DNA of 52,173 bases, from the NCBI GenBank assembly GCA_000729835.1, contig JFHB01000214.1, positions 1 through 52,173 on the forward strand. The letters are read 5' to 3'. Source of the stretch: Atkinsonella hypoxylon. Lineage: Eukaryota > Ascomycota > Sordariomycetes > Hypocreales > Clavicipitaceae. Of this stretch, positions 1-10,700 are shown piece after piece; the stretch's first letter is position 1, and each line of letters starts with the position of its first letter. A program made the translations under genes and the position numbers. A model generated the notes under the pieces. That model worked only from the letters and a program-made list of their open reading frames with translations, was not told the DNA's origin and did no database searches.

Positions 1-3000
1 GAAGCTAAAGATAAAGCTAAATTAAATAAGGTTTACAATAAGCTATATTTAAGTAGAAAGATATTATATTTAAATAACTTAGTAGCTATAGTCTACTTAG
101 CCTTTATAGTGTAAATTAAAACCTTAACAGAAAGAAAAGAATAAGTTATAGTTAATATAAAGCTACTTAATAGTATAGTAATACTAAATATATACTCTTT
201 ACTAGATTAATTAAATATTATAGTAAATATATATAGTTAAAAGATGTTTTTACTCTTTAATATATTAGGGTTTTTTTACTAGCTTTCTATAAAATAAAAG
301 CATTAATCTTATATAGTAGTAATATTAAAATAAGGATTAAAAGCATTAAATATAATACTTATAGGCTTTAAGAATATATTAGCTTTTACTTAATAATATA
401 TAAACTAATTATTTTAAAAGCATTAATATTTTATATAAATCTATATTAATAATATTATTATATTCTTTAACTCTACTAAGGACTACCTTATATACCTTAA
501 TATAGTTTTATTAATTCTAGAGAAAAATAAGTTAATAATAGCTATAAAGAAGTTATTTATAGGCTACTTAGCTATTTAGCTATTAGGTTTTATTATTAAT
601 AGTAATAAAATTACTAATATAAATAATAAACTAAAAGCCTTTTAAAAACTTAAGTTTCTAGTAGATCTTATAAATCTAAAGACCTTTATTAGTATAGCTA
701 GCTTTTTATAGAAAAGTATTCTATAGTTTAATGTATAAATTTACTTACTATAGGAATAAAAGACTACCTTACTGCAAAAGCTTTATAAAAAAGGCTTAGC
801 TAATAGTTTACTAAAGCTAATATACTAAAAGAAAGCCTAAAAAGTAATATTTTTACTAAAACCTAAAGAAAAGAAAGTATTCTAAGAGGTAAAGGTATAC
901 CTTAATAAAAACACTATTTTATAGCACTATAACTCTAGTAAGCATTTATTCTTTAAAGTTAACGCTTATAAGGAATAATTTAGGCTCTTTATCTTCTAGC
1001 TTATAGGTAAATAGAACAGTTATAGTATACCTAATAAAGACATTAAAAATAACTAGCTTTAACTAATTCTTTTTCTCTTAAAATGCACTTTTAACCTAAA
1101 GAAACGTTATAGATTAACTAAGGTAAAGGTAGCTACAATTATATAGAGTGTTTAAAAGCTATAGAAAATAGTTTAATTTAACTACTATACTATTAATATT
1201 ATTATAGACTACTTACTAGTAAAGGGGATTATTAAATACACCTTACTTATTATAATAGATCTAAATAAAGCTAACTTAAAATTAGCTAAAGTAGCTAATT
1301 ATTTATTATAATTTAACCTAAGAGTCTTCTATATACTAGAAGTACTAAATATAGTGCTAAATATACTCTTTAGGTTATTAGTTATAGTTTTATACTAAAA
1401 GAAAGCTTATAATAGTAAATTTAATAAGCTTAATGTAAGTACGTTTTTTACTAAAGAATATAGCGCTATAGTAGTATTAAATAAAGGTTTAAAAGAGAAA
1501 ATTATTTAGAGCTATAGTTTTAATTTAAAGCTTAATAGAATTATAGAAGGTATTAAGGACTTTTATAAAAAATAGAGTTAGTAAAATTAATAATAAAAGC
1601 TAAGGATTCTACTGTATAAATAAACCTTATAAAATAATAGACTTTTATACTATTATAATAGAAAAGGCCTATTTTAACTATATATACCTATAAAGGTTGT
1701 AGAATTTATTCTTAAAATAGTTTATAATAATTAAAACTATTTTAGCGCCTATAGAATAGCAGTAGAATTATAGGTAGTTTACTTTCTATAGATATATAAG
1801 TAGATTTAAATCTATATTACTTACTGCTATACTTATAAAGAAAACGTAATTAACTGTAGTAAGCTACTAGAGGAATTAAGATTATTAAAGTTAGTTTTAA
1901 CGCTCTTCTATATAATTTCGCTTAATTTTATTACTAATATACCTAAAGTTAGCTTAATAAACACTCTATAGTAAAAGAATAGATATAGCTTCTATAACTT
2001 ACTATATTTAGTAAATTGCTTATTTAGTAAGTAAACAATTCTTATACTTAAGTATATAATATATACAGTAGAAATTTAGGTAGAACTACTCTTATAAATA
2101 CTATATTTATTAAACTAAGGCCTTTCTAAATAGATTATAAGTAACTAAAATCTAAAGTTTATTTCTAATGTTTAAAGAAGTATATTTATCTAAATTAGAA
2201 GTAAATTGCTTATAGCTATAGCTTACTACCTATAGATAGATAGAACAGCTAAATAGAAGAATTAAATAGTTATTATTGCTATTTAATACTATACAGTTAT
2301 AAATCTAAATACACTATAGACTATAATATTTTTAGCACTATAGTACTAACTTAATAATATAGTAGTAGCTAGTATAGGGATTTCCTCTAATAAGCTTATA
2401 TATAGTTTCTAACTAGCTACTGTTGTTAATCTAATTTAATTAGATAACGTTTCTAGCAATAGAATAGATATAAGCAATATAGCTATACTTTAGAAGCTAT
2501 ACTAGCAAGAGGTAGAAACAGCTATTAGTATAGTAAATACCTTAAGTAAGATTAAATATAACGCTTAATATAAGCTTATTAACATTAAAGTAAAGAATAT
2601 AGTCTACCTATAATTACACTAAGGATATATACTTCTAGGAAAGCTAAAAAAGAAATAGTCTCCTTAATAAGTAAAGCTATATAAGGTTTTTATAAAAGTA
2701 AACCTACTGTTGTTTTACCTAGATTTTCTACTAGATTTATATATATACTTAGTAGTATTAGCAGCCTACCTTTAGAAGCTAAAATAGAGTAAAGACCTTT
2801 TTAACTAAAAAGAGTAACTGCTACTGCTAATTACAATAGAAGGGTTTAGTATAGAGAACTATTAGGAAATTAAGCGAATTTATACCTATTAAATCTAATG
2901 CTTCTGCAGTAGATTAAGTAAGCTACATTTAGAATTCCTTATATAATAAAAAGGGTTCTTTACTAAAGATAACTAATAGATTGCTAAAGATAAGCTTAAA

Positions 3001-3135
3001 GTTAACGCTTTTAAAATTATAAATAAATATCTATAGAAATACTCTATAAATTAAGAAAAAGAATATTAGTATTATTAAAAGGGTAATATAGCTTACTAAA
3101 AAGCCCTAAATTAGCTAGTAGAAGCTTACTACTAA
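1..3135 (+). pseudogene. Gypsy D: 3' part of Ty3/gypsy pol (RT, RNase H, integrase, chromodomain-like tail)
   Basis: Broken polyprotein of a Ty3/gypsy retrotransposon, entering from the left edge in frame 1. In translation, reading stops as former Gln/Trp/Arg, the order is: end of reverse transcriptase with the active-site box as YINN at 442-453 (YVDD/YIDD in live elements; both Asp changed by G to A); RNase H at about 940-1400, with KVNAYKE for the usual VDASKE and LNLKKRY for the NPAEKRY-type motif; an integrase zinc-binding region near 1710-1860; integrase core at about 1960-2330, with a degraded AYHPQTDG-type motif (AYYLQIDRTA); and a C-terminal stretch near 2830-3010 ending in EFLIQQKG, like the FLIRWKG strand of a chromodomain. 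The domain order is that of chromoviral gypsy elements. The gag and N-terminal pol lie outside the window. Many in-frame TAG/TAA show it is dead. The end is approximate and no 3' LTR was identified. Confidence 0.85.
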
Positions 3136-3479
3136 CTCTTTTCTTTATAAGTCTTAATTTCCTTTATTATATAATAGGTAATTTAAATCTCTTAATATCT
3201 TTTTCTTTATTTCCTTATTTATTATTATTAGAACTATTAAAATTAACCTATATTATAGAATTATAGAAGGTTAAGAAGAAAATACCTATAAATCTATATA
3301 CTATTATTTTAACCTACTTTTCTCTATAAATTTACTTTTACTTTTGCGAATTTTTACGCTTTTTACTATATAACCTTTTCTTTATACTTTTATATATTAT
3401 AAAATCTTTATAAATTTATTAATACTATTATAGCTATTACTCTTTTTATCCCTTTAGGCTGTTATTTAGCTACTTTTAA
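3136..3479. other. A+T-rich stretch without recognisable content
   Basis: Runs of T and TTA between the gypsy D pol and the next reading frame. It may hold a heavily mutated 3' LTR of gypsy D, but I found no partner copy, terminal TG/CA pair or target duplication to support that. Confidence 0.4.
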
Positions 3480-5800
3480 TAGTTAAACACTAAAATACTA
3501 CACTAAAGGCAATAGACTACCTATAGAGTAAATTCCTATAGCCTATAGAACTAACTAGCCTCTATAGAGCTACTTCTAACCTCTTCTATCTCTTCTATAG
3601 AAAATCTATTACTATTATTCTTTTTTTTTAGTAGTTTAGAATTATTAATTCTAGTAAACCTAAATAGCCTATTCTAAGAGAGAAATAATAATAGTAACTA
3701 CACTTAAGCTATAATACTACTACTATTTAAACCTAAAGAAGAATATATTACTTCTAATATATATATTAATTATAACAATAGTTTTAACGCTAAAAGTAAA
3801 GGTTTTAAGTTTAAAGAGTAAGAATATAACTATAAAAGTAATATAGTAGCTATAGAACTAAATAACATTAAAACTTATCTTATATTACTTAATTTCTACT
3901 GTTTATATAGCACTTTTAGTAGGCCTAGAAGTACTAAGAGCACTCTAAAAGTTAATAAGTTTATCTTTAGCGCTATTTCTATAGAAATCGAAAATAACAT
4001 TAATATTACTAATATAGAGCCTATTATAGAAGACTATAGTTAGTATTGCTACACTAATAGAGCTAAAGAGATAGTATAGGATATAGAAAATACTATTTAT
4101 ACTTATACCTATAAATTTATCCTAAAAGGCAGTATAATAAATAAAACTAGTATTAAGGTCTCTAAAGACAATATATATTACTTACTTTAGTAGAATACAG
4201 TAATATATATCTTTAGAATTTATAATAACTGTAAAGTAAAGCGCTAAAACTAGCAGTATAAAGGTAAGGATGCTAAGGCATCTATAGGTAACGCTAAAGT
4301 AGCTAGAAAAGGCAAAATATAGGCAAAAGCAGTAGCTACTATATACTACAGTAGCAATATAGTAAAAAGAGGTAAAGAGACTATTACTGTAGATTTATCT
4401 ACTAGTTTACTGTTATAGGTAGCATTGCTTGCTATTTACTTCTTTAATAAATTTAGTAGAATTAATAGCACTATTGTTACGGTGGGATCCGACGTGGGTT
4501 TGTCGGAAGTAACGATGGGTTGTCGGATTCGACAGGTTATATAATGATTCGTAAGAGGAGTCGTAAGAGCTTCTGTGAGGAGCATCTAATAATAATGTTC
4601 TGGTAAATGATTGTTGATTGTTCAATCTAACTACTTAAGCGTTGCTTCTGACTACTTATACATAATTGCGGTCACGTGCACTAGTGACCTGCGGGCCTGT
4701 AGGATTATCCCGTAACAACTATTGTAGGTGCTTTAGCTAGCATTAGCTATATAAACTTACTCTTTATTCTATTAGCTAAGGTATAATCCTAAACTTAGTG
4801 TAATAGTCTCCTTTAGGAAAAGTGTAAATCTAACGCTAAGGAAATAATTAAAGCTTACCTTAAGGATACTTTTATAGATAATAACGCTATATAGAAGTAA
4901 CTTAACCTCTATATTGCTAAAATTAATAAGTTAAATAAAAAGATTAACTAGATTAAAATAAAGGCTAAAGGAGGTCTATTTAATAAGTATTTTAATAAAT
5001 TATAAACTACTATCTGCAGTATATATAACTAACTAAATAGCATAAGTTAATTTAATAAAGATATTAATAACGTTATTAATAAAAATAAAACCTTACTAAA
5101 GGTTGCTAGCAATATTAATATACTATAGGCAGAAAATAGACGTTTATAACACAAAATTAACTGCATTTATGCAGACTTCTTAGAACACTTAGCTAACTAG
5201 CCTATTACTACATAAAGCCTCTTTAGTAATAGATTTAGCACTATTTAATGTAGAAAAAGTGCTTAGTTTATGCTAATTAACCTATCTTTAACGCGTTTCT
5301 CTCTATTAATTCTGCAAAAAATACCTTCTACAGTAAAGCTAATGCTAACTAAGGTAAAAACGCTAACTAAGAGGCTAGCTGTAGGTAAACTAGTAGAAAC
5401 ACCTGCTAAGTGTAAGATAAGTGCCTCTTAGGTAAAACTCTCCCTAAAGCTGCTAGAAGCATTTATTAGCTTTACTTTCTAAAGAGAACTAATAAGCCTA
5501 CTATAACTAACTAACAATTTACTGCTATTACTAATGCTTAAGGATTAAAATAGGCTATATATATATAAAGAAATACACTAAAGAGATCTAACAGAAAATT
5601 AGCTTTAATATAGATTAATTTTTAATGCTTTTAACACTGTATAGAACAATCTTGCATAAGGAATGTGCTATATAGATTTAACAAATTAGCTTTATTATAT
5701 AAGATTAATTTATAGGATTTAACATTATTTAGGATAATTTTATGTAACTTTACTTATATATAGGTTATAGAACGAGCTTTAACGCTCTATTAGGTTTAAG
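3480..5800 (+). pseudogene. Unrecognised RIP-damaged coding frame, split by a solo LTR
   Basis: One reading frame (codons starting at positions divisible by 3) stays open from about 3480 to 4474 once TAG/TAA at Gln/Trp sites are ignored. After removing the LTR and one ACTAT it resumes in the same frame at 4723 and runs to about 5500, perhaps 5800. The first 300 codons are polar and look formerly rich in Pro, Ser and acidic residues. A Lys/Arg-rich part follows (around 4250-4330). The second half has spaced Leu/Ile with charged residues (about 4840-5200), suggesting a coiled coil. I cannot match it to gypsy or copia gag, protease, RT, RNase H or integrase seen elsewhere in the window. It could be a gag of another element, a non-LTR ORF1, or a captured host gene. 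Start and end are uncertain; the original start codon may itself have been mutated. Confidence 0.4.
4475..4717 (+). mobile_element. Solo LTR (family C copy 1), well preserved
   Basis: 243 bp beginning TGTTACGG and ending CCCGTAACA, so with TG...CA ends and short inverted termini. It is flanked on both sides by ACTAT (4470-4474 and 4718-4722), a perfect 5-bp target duplication. No internal retroelement sequence is attached, so it is a solo LTR left by LTR-LTR recombination. It keeps many CpG, TpG and CpA sites, such as GGATCCGAC and CACGTGCACTAGTG, unlike everything around it, so it looks young or too short to be mutated. It interrupts the unrecognised frame at 3480-5800. A second copy lies inverted at 6088-6330. 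The + strand is set by the TGTTACGG end; the direction of transcription is unknown. Confidence 0.85.
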
Positions 5801-6087
5801 GAAATCTATTAATTTAATATATAGATTTAATAGTTACTAGATTATAAGTGTAATTTAAGTATTATAAGTGCATAGAGAAAATATATAAATATAGCAACCT
5901 ACGCTGTAGATTGCACTATAATAACAACAATGTATACTTACGCAATAAAACAATAACTACCTTTCTACACCTTTTATAATAGCTAGATTAATAAGTTATT
6001 TAGTTTAATTTAACACACCTTCTAACAACTAACAATTAATTTTTTAGAACAGCTAGAACAGCTAATCTTTTTTATAGAGGTAGCACT
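5801..6087. other. Stretch with nothing recognised
   Basis: A+T-rich sequence between the end of the unrecognised frame and the inverted LTR C copy. No convincing reading frame, repeat partner or RNA gene was seen. Confidence 0.4.
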
Positions 6088-6330
6088 TATTATAGGATAA
6101 TTCTATAGACCTATAGGTTACTAGTGCATGTAACTGCAATTATGTATAAGTAGTTAGAAGTAACGCTTAAGTAGTTAGATTAAACAATTAACAATTATTT
6201 ACTAGAACATTATTATTAGATGCTCCTTATAGAAGCTCTTACGACTCCCCTTACGAATTATTACATAACCTGTCGAATTCGACAACCTATAGTCACATCC
6301 AATAAACCTATGTCGGATCCCACCGTAACA
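6088..6330 (-). mobile_element. LTR family C copy 2, inverted, RIP-mutated, no target duplication
   Basis: 243 bp, the reverse complement of the solo LTR at 4475-4717 with many C to T and G to A changes. Its left end reads TATTATAGG for TGTTACGGG; its right end is GGATCCCACCGTAACA. The flanks are GCACT on the left and ACCTT on the right, which do not match. The right flank is gypsy A gag (compare 34225 onward). The left flank is unrelated to the sequence expected next in gypsy A. The copy therefore marks a chimeric junction rather than a simple insertion. Confidence 0.8.
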
Positions 6331-7353
6331 ACCTTCTTCTCTTATAGGTCTAGTATTATAGCTAATAAGAACTTTACATTATTAGGTTAATTCTTTAACT
6401 ATATAATTCTTTTGCTTTAGGGATATAACTAAACATCTTAAGCTGCTAGCTACTCTTAACTAATAAATATATTATAACCTATATTAGTAATATAAAATTT
6501 CTGTTTAATAAATTATTGTCTATTTAGCTTTATTGTTTCTTTAATACAGTAAGTAACCTTTCTAGCACTTTAATTATAATAATTAGATAGAGATATAGGC
6601 GTTAATAGCTTCTTAGGAACCTATTCTAATAACTTCTTAGCTTGCTTAGCTACTTAACAGCTAACTAGCAACGAAATATCTGCTTCTATATTATATAAAG
6701 CTTAGATCTTAAATCTTAATCTATATAACTATAACTGTACAGGAATTATAAATAAATTCGGGTTTTTATTACTAATTCTAGCTACCTATAGCATCTTAAC
6801 TACTATAAAGACTTCTAGTAGTGCTTCTAGTTTTCTAAATTAGAAAATAAACTAGAAAACTAAGACTCTTTTTCTTCTTCTTTTAGTACTTATTCTATAG
6901 CAGTAACCTTCTTTTTATTAGAGCAGTTATGGGTAAAGTGCTCTTTTTCTTTACAATTAAAGCATTAGCTTTTAGCTAATACTTACTCTCTTTTATAGGA
7001 AGAATTCCTAATTTCTAGTAACTTATAGTTACTTCTGCTAGCTTTAAGAGAACAGTAAGGTTTCTTTTTAACAGCTTTATAGGCCTTTTTAATGTTAAGT
7101 TCCTTTCTCTTTTGTTAACGCTCCTTAGCAATTTGCTTATAAGCTAACGCTGCATTAGCTATATAACTAGAAAACACCTTATAGCTAATGTTAAGGTCTT
7201 TAGACTCTATTAATAAGGCAGGATTTAAGTAAGCAGAGATATACTTATAAAGCACGCTCTTTTACTTACTTACTAGAATATTAGCTTTATCTATAAGTTT
7301 ATTAATCTAACTAATATATACATTAATGTTCTTATTAAGAGAGTTATAGACTA
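6331..7353 (-). pseudogene. Gypsy A#1 gag, C-terminal part with zinc knuckle
   Basis: Minus-strand remnant aligning with 34225-35240 of the second copy. It encodes the nucleocapsid end of a Ty3/gypsy Gag, including an intact CCHC zinc knuckle at 6923-6964, preceded (in coding direction) by a basic, Lys-rich region. It is cut at 7353 by copia B#1 after the GACTA target and at 6330 by the LTR C junction. Stops are the usual TAG/TAA from Gln and Trp codons. Less mutated than the same segment of gypsy A#2. Confidence 0.75.
6923..6964 (-). other. Intact CCHC zinc knuckle in gypsy A#1 Gag
   Basis: Fourteen codons read CFNCKEKEHFTHNC, matching C-X2-C-X4-H-X4-C, the nucleic-acid-binding knuckle of retroelement nucleocapsid. 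In gypsy A#2 (34810-34851) the first two Cys have become Tyr by G to A change. Confidence 0.85.
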
Positions 7354-7669
7354 TGTTGGTAGACCAAGGGTCTTTATTTATACTCCTTCGAGTCGGCCCT
7401 ACGACCAGTTCACTAGTGCACTAGTATTTACATTAAAGAGGTTTAAATTCGGTTATCTAGGAGTTGTATCTAACTAGCAAAAGAGGCTACATTATATACC
7501 CTGTTAGATGCCTTATATGCCTTAGGTATAGTATTGTGTTAAGGGGGAATTAAGGGGTATTAGCGACCCTAATGTAAGTGGAGACTAATATATAGATGCA
7601 ACTAATCAGCAGTTATATCTACCTATATAGGTGCTAGAATTGCACAATAGAGTTATAACAATTCTAATA
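7354..7669 (-). repeat. Copia B#1 3' LTR
   Basis: Pairs with 13342-13657. The outer edge (7354-7430, with TTCGAGTCGGCCCTACGACC) keeps CpG sites. The inner edge (7570-7669) is heavily C to T / G to A mutated, reading ACAATTCTAATA where the partner has ACGATTCCAACA. Confidence 0.9.
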
Positions 7670-7774
7670 CTAGCAGTCTCTCTTTTTATTGTGCTAGTAG
7701 AGTAACTGTAACAGTTACAGTAATAATAAAATAGATTAAAGGAATAAACAACAATAAATCTAATATCTTTCTGC

Positions 7775-10700
7775 ATTAACTTATAGGTCTCTTTACCTAG
7801 TCTTCTACCTATATATTAGCCTTATTGTTATTAATAAAGGATTTAAGAGTCTTATTTAGCGTTACTTTTGTTATTAAATTAGCGATATTATCTTTACTGT
7901 TAATCTAATAGATTTTGTTAATTTTGCGCCTTTTGTATAATTAATGTAGCGCTATAATATTAATTATTAATCTCTTTTCCTTTATTATGCTAAGCTTTAT
8001 AAGGCATTTATACAATAAGAACGAATCTATATAAACTACTAGTGGAATTAGCAGTATCTATAGCTGCTTTATTACTATATTTAATGTAGTGCTAATAGTA
8101 TATAATATATCTATACCTTACACTATACTATATAGTTTTAATGTAAGCGCGCTCCTTATAACTCTCTTGCTTTTAATAGAGCTATATATAATAATGTTGC
8201 CTTTTATTATAAATTTAGCATTTTCTTTATAAGCTTCTTTATTGCCTAGGATAATTATATATTCTATCTAGAAGCTTAAATCTTTATTATTTATAAAGGA
8301 TTTATTAATAAATATATACAATTTAGTAGAGGGGAGGTCTATTAAGATATATTATAATCTATAGGTTTAGTTGTTAATCTACTATTAAAGCCTCTTATTT
8401 AGTTGCTTAATATTGTTAATTGTAATATCTTACTGTTATACAGCAATAGAAAGGTTAAATATAGCTTCTAGTTAATAGATTGTAGCAATATATACGCTGC
8501 AAGCTTATTGCTTAATGTACTATTGTTTTATTAAATCTATATTAACACTAGTAGTATTAATAGGCTAAATCCTCTTAATTTAGCTTTTCTAGTAAATAGT
8601 TAAAGTGCTGTTATTAGATTTAGTTAATATATATCCGTTAAAAATTAGTAGCGTTTTTGCTGTTAGGCTTTACTTTAGCTTTATAGTAAAATTAGCCTTT
8701 TACAGTTTAGATTCCTTATAGTTAAAGAAGGTTCTATTGCTTAGTTCTAGTGTATTGTTAGTCTACATTCTAATAATTCTAAAGTAGTTATTATTATTTA
8801 ATATTAGTAAGTAAGGGTTATATATTAATGTAACTATACTTAAATTATTCTAGTAGTAGCAGAAGTATATAGACTACTAATGTATACTTGCTTTAGCGAT
8901 TCTATATAGAGGCTTAATTACTTCTATTACTGTATTGTAGGGATATAGGTATTTAATTTAGTTAGGAAGTTATGCAATAATTAATCTATTTAGATTAGTA
9001 TTAAATTGCATATAAGCCTATATAATATTGCAGATCTATAAAATAATATTGCGTTGTTAGAGAGATAGAGCTAGTGCTACAATTAAGCGTTAACTAGCTT
9101 ATTAAATTGTTAGGGATTGCGTTAAAATTAACAATTTATTGCTGTTATTATATTCTTAGATAACTAGTCTTAACTTCTTATACAGTAATATAGTTCCTTT
9201 TCCTTTAACTATATAAGATTTAAAGATATAGCTATTATATATAGTAGAGTTAAATTTAATAAATTAGAAGACGTCTTTAGCTAATAGTGCGTTAATTTTA
9301 GCTTAGTTAAATGCTTTAAATAGAGCACCTTTTACTGTAATCTTATTGTCTTTCCTTAGTTATATAGCTAAGTTGTAGTTTACTGTTTCTTTTGTAGAAA
9401 GGAAAATTTTATCGCTAGATTTATATAGCAATATATAAATAGGATTAATATTACTACTAGAATTAAGATTATAAGGACTACTAGTAGTTAAGCTAGAAAC
9501 AGTAATATATCTATTTACTCTATTGTTAAAAGTAGAGAAATTTTATGTAGAATTAATTAAAATAGAAAAAGGATTCTTTCTTAGTCTTCTAGGGCCTTTT
9601 TTCTATATTAGGTTTAGATTAATTAGTTGTTTTACCTTTAGAGGTCTTTCTCTCTTTTTTAGTAGAATAGAATTGCTTTTAGGCAGGGATTCTATATTGC
9701 TTTTGTTAGATATAGCGTTAGAAACAGTAGAATAATTGTTAGATTTATTGTTATTATAGTAGTAGGGTTTTACAATAGTTATACAAAAATAAATAGAGCT
9801 ATAAGGCATTTGCACAGTATATTTCTTGCTATCTATAGCAAGCAGCTTATAGAGGCCTTACTAGCCTTCTTTTTTACGCTATATATATACTTCTAACTGT
9901 AGAGGTAGTAAATGCGTTAGTGTTATATTTAGGCTGTTGCAAGAGGTAAGAGCATTATGAATTTGCCTTTATACTAGGCACTTTTAGGCTTTATTAGTGG
10001 CTTTATATAGAATTAAAGCTTATTGTATTATAGAAAGGCTTAGAGGTAAATTATCTATTATATAGAAATAGGCACTAAAGACTAATAATATAGGTATAAG
10101 ACTGTTAGGTTTAGCAGAATTATTAACAGCTTTAATAGCTATCTAAAGCTTTTAATCCTTTATAATACTAGTATTAGTGCCTAATTTATTGCTAATAATG
10201 TTGTAAGCTCTTTATAATAGGCTATAGTACTATTTAACTTTACTAATGCTGTTATAAGCTTTAATAGGAACTTTATTAATATTAATAGATAACATTTATA
10301 TATAATAGCGGAATTTAGTAGATATAAAGTTCTTTCTAGTATTATAAACTATCTAGTTAAGAGAACCTAGATAGATATTAATCTAGCATTCTTTTAATGC
10401 ATTCTAGATATTTTATGCTTTTTACTTTTAGAGTTCTAGAAAGTAGGCTACTTAGAATAAGGTTGTAGAATTAATAACGTAAAGAATAGAGCTGCTGTTT
10501 AGGTATATAATATTAATAAGGATTTTATAGTTAAAGTTATAGTTATCCTTTAGTGTAAATTAGAATTAACTAGGTAATTTACTGTTAAGTTAGCAGTAGT
10601 AGCAGACTTATATAATTCTATTAATAGCATTGTTGTTACTAATATCTTTACCTATACGTTATAGAATCTTTATTAATTGTTGTATAGAGGGATGCCTAAA

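Noticed and set aside
4413..4625. Minus-strand open frame of 70 codons
   Set aside because: It lies across the edge of the solo LTR and the disrupted frame; it is open only because the LTR is little mutated.
4475..6330. Inverted 243-bp repeats as terminal inverted repeats of a DNA transposon
   Set aside because: Each repeat has LTR-type TG/CA ends, copy 1 has its own 5-bp duplication on both sides, and the enclosed sequence shows no transposase. The frame on the left of copy 1 continues on its right.
9523..9735. Plus-strand open frame, with a counterpart on the minus strand at 39286-39498
   Set aside because: Antisense of the copia B linker region after integrase; the sense strand carries the real fragments at 9603-9815 and 39212-39418.
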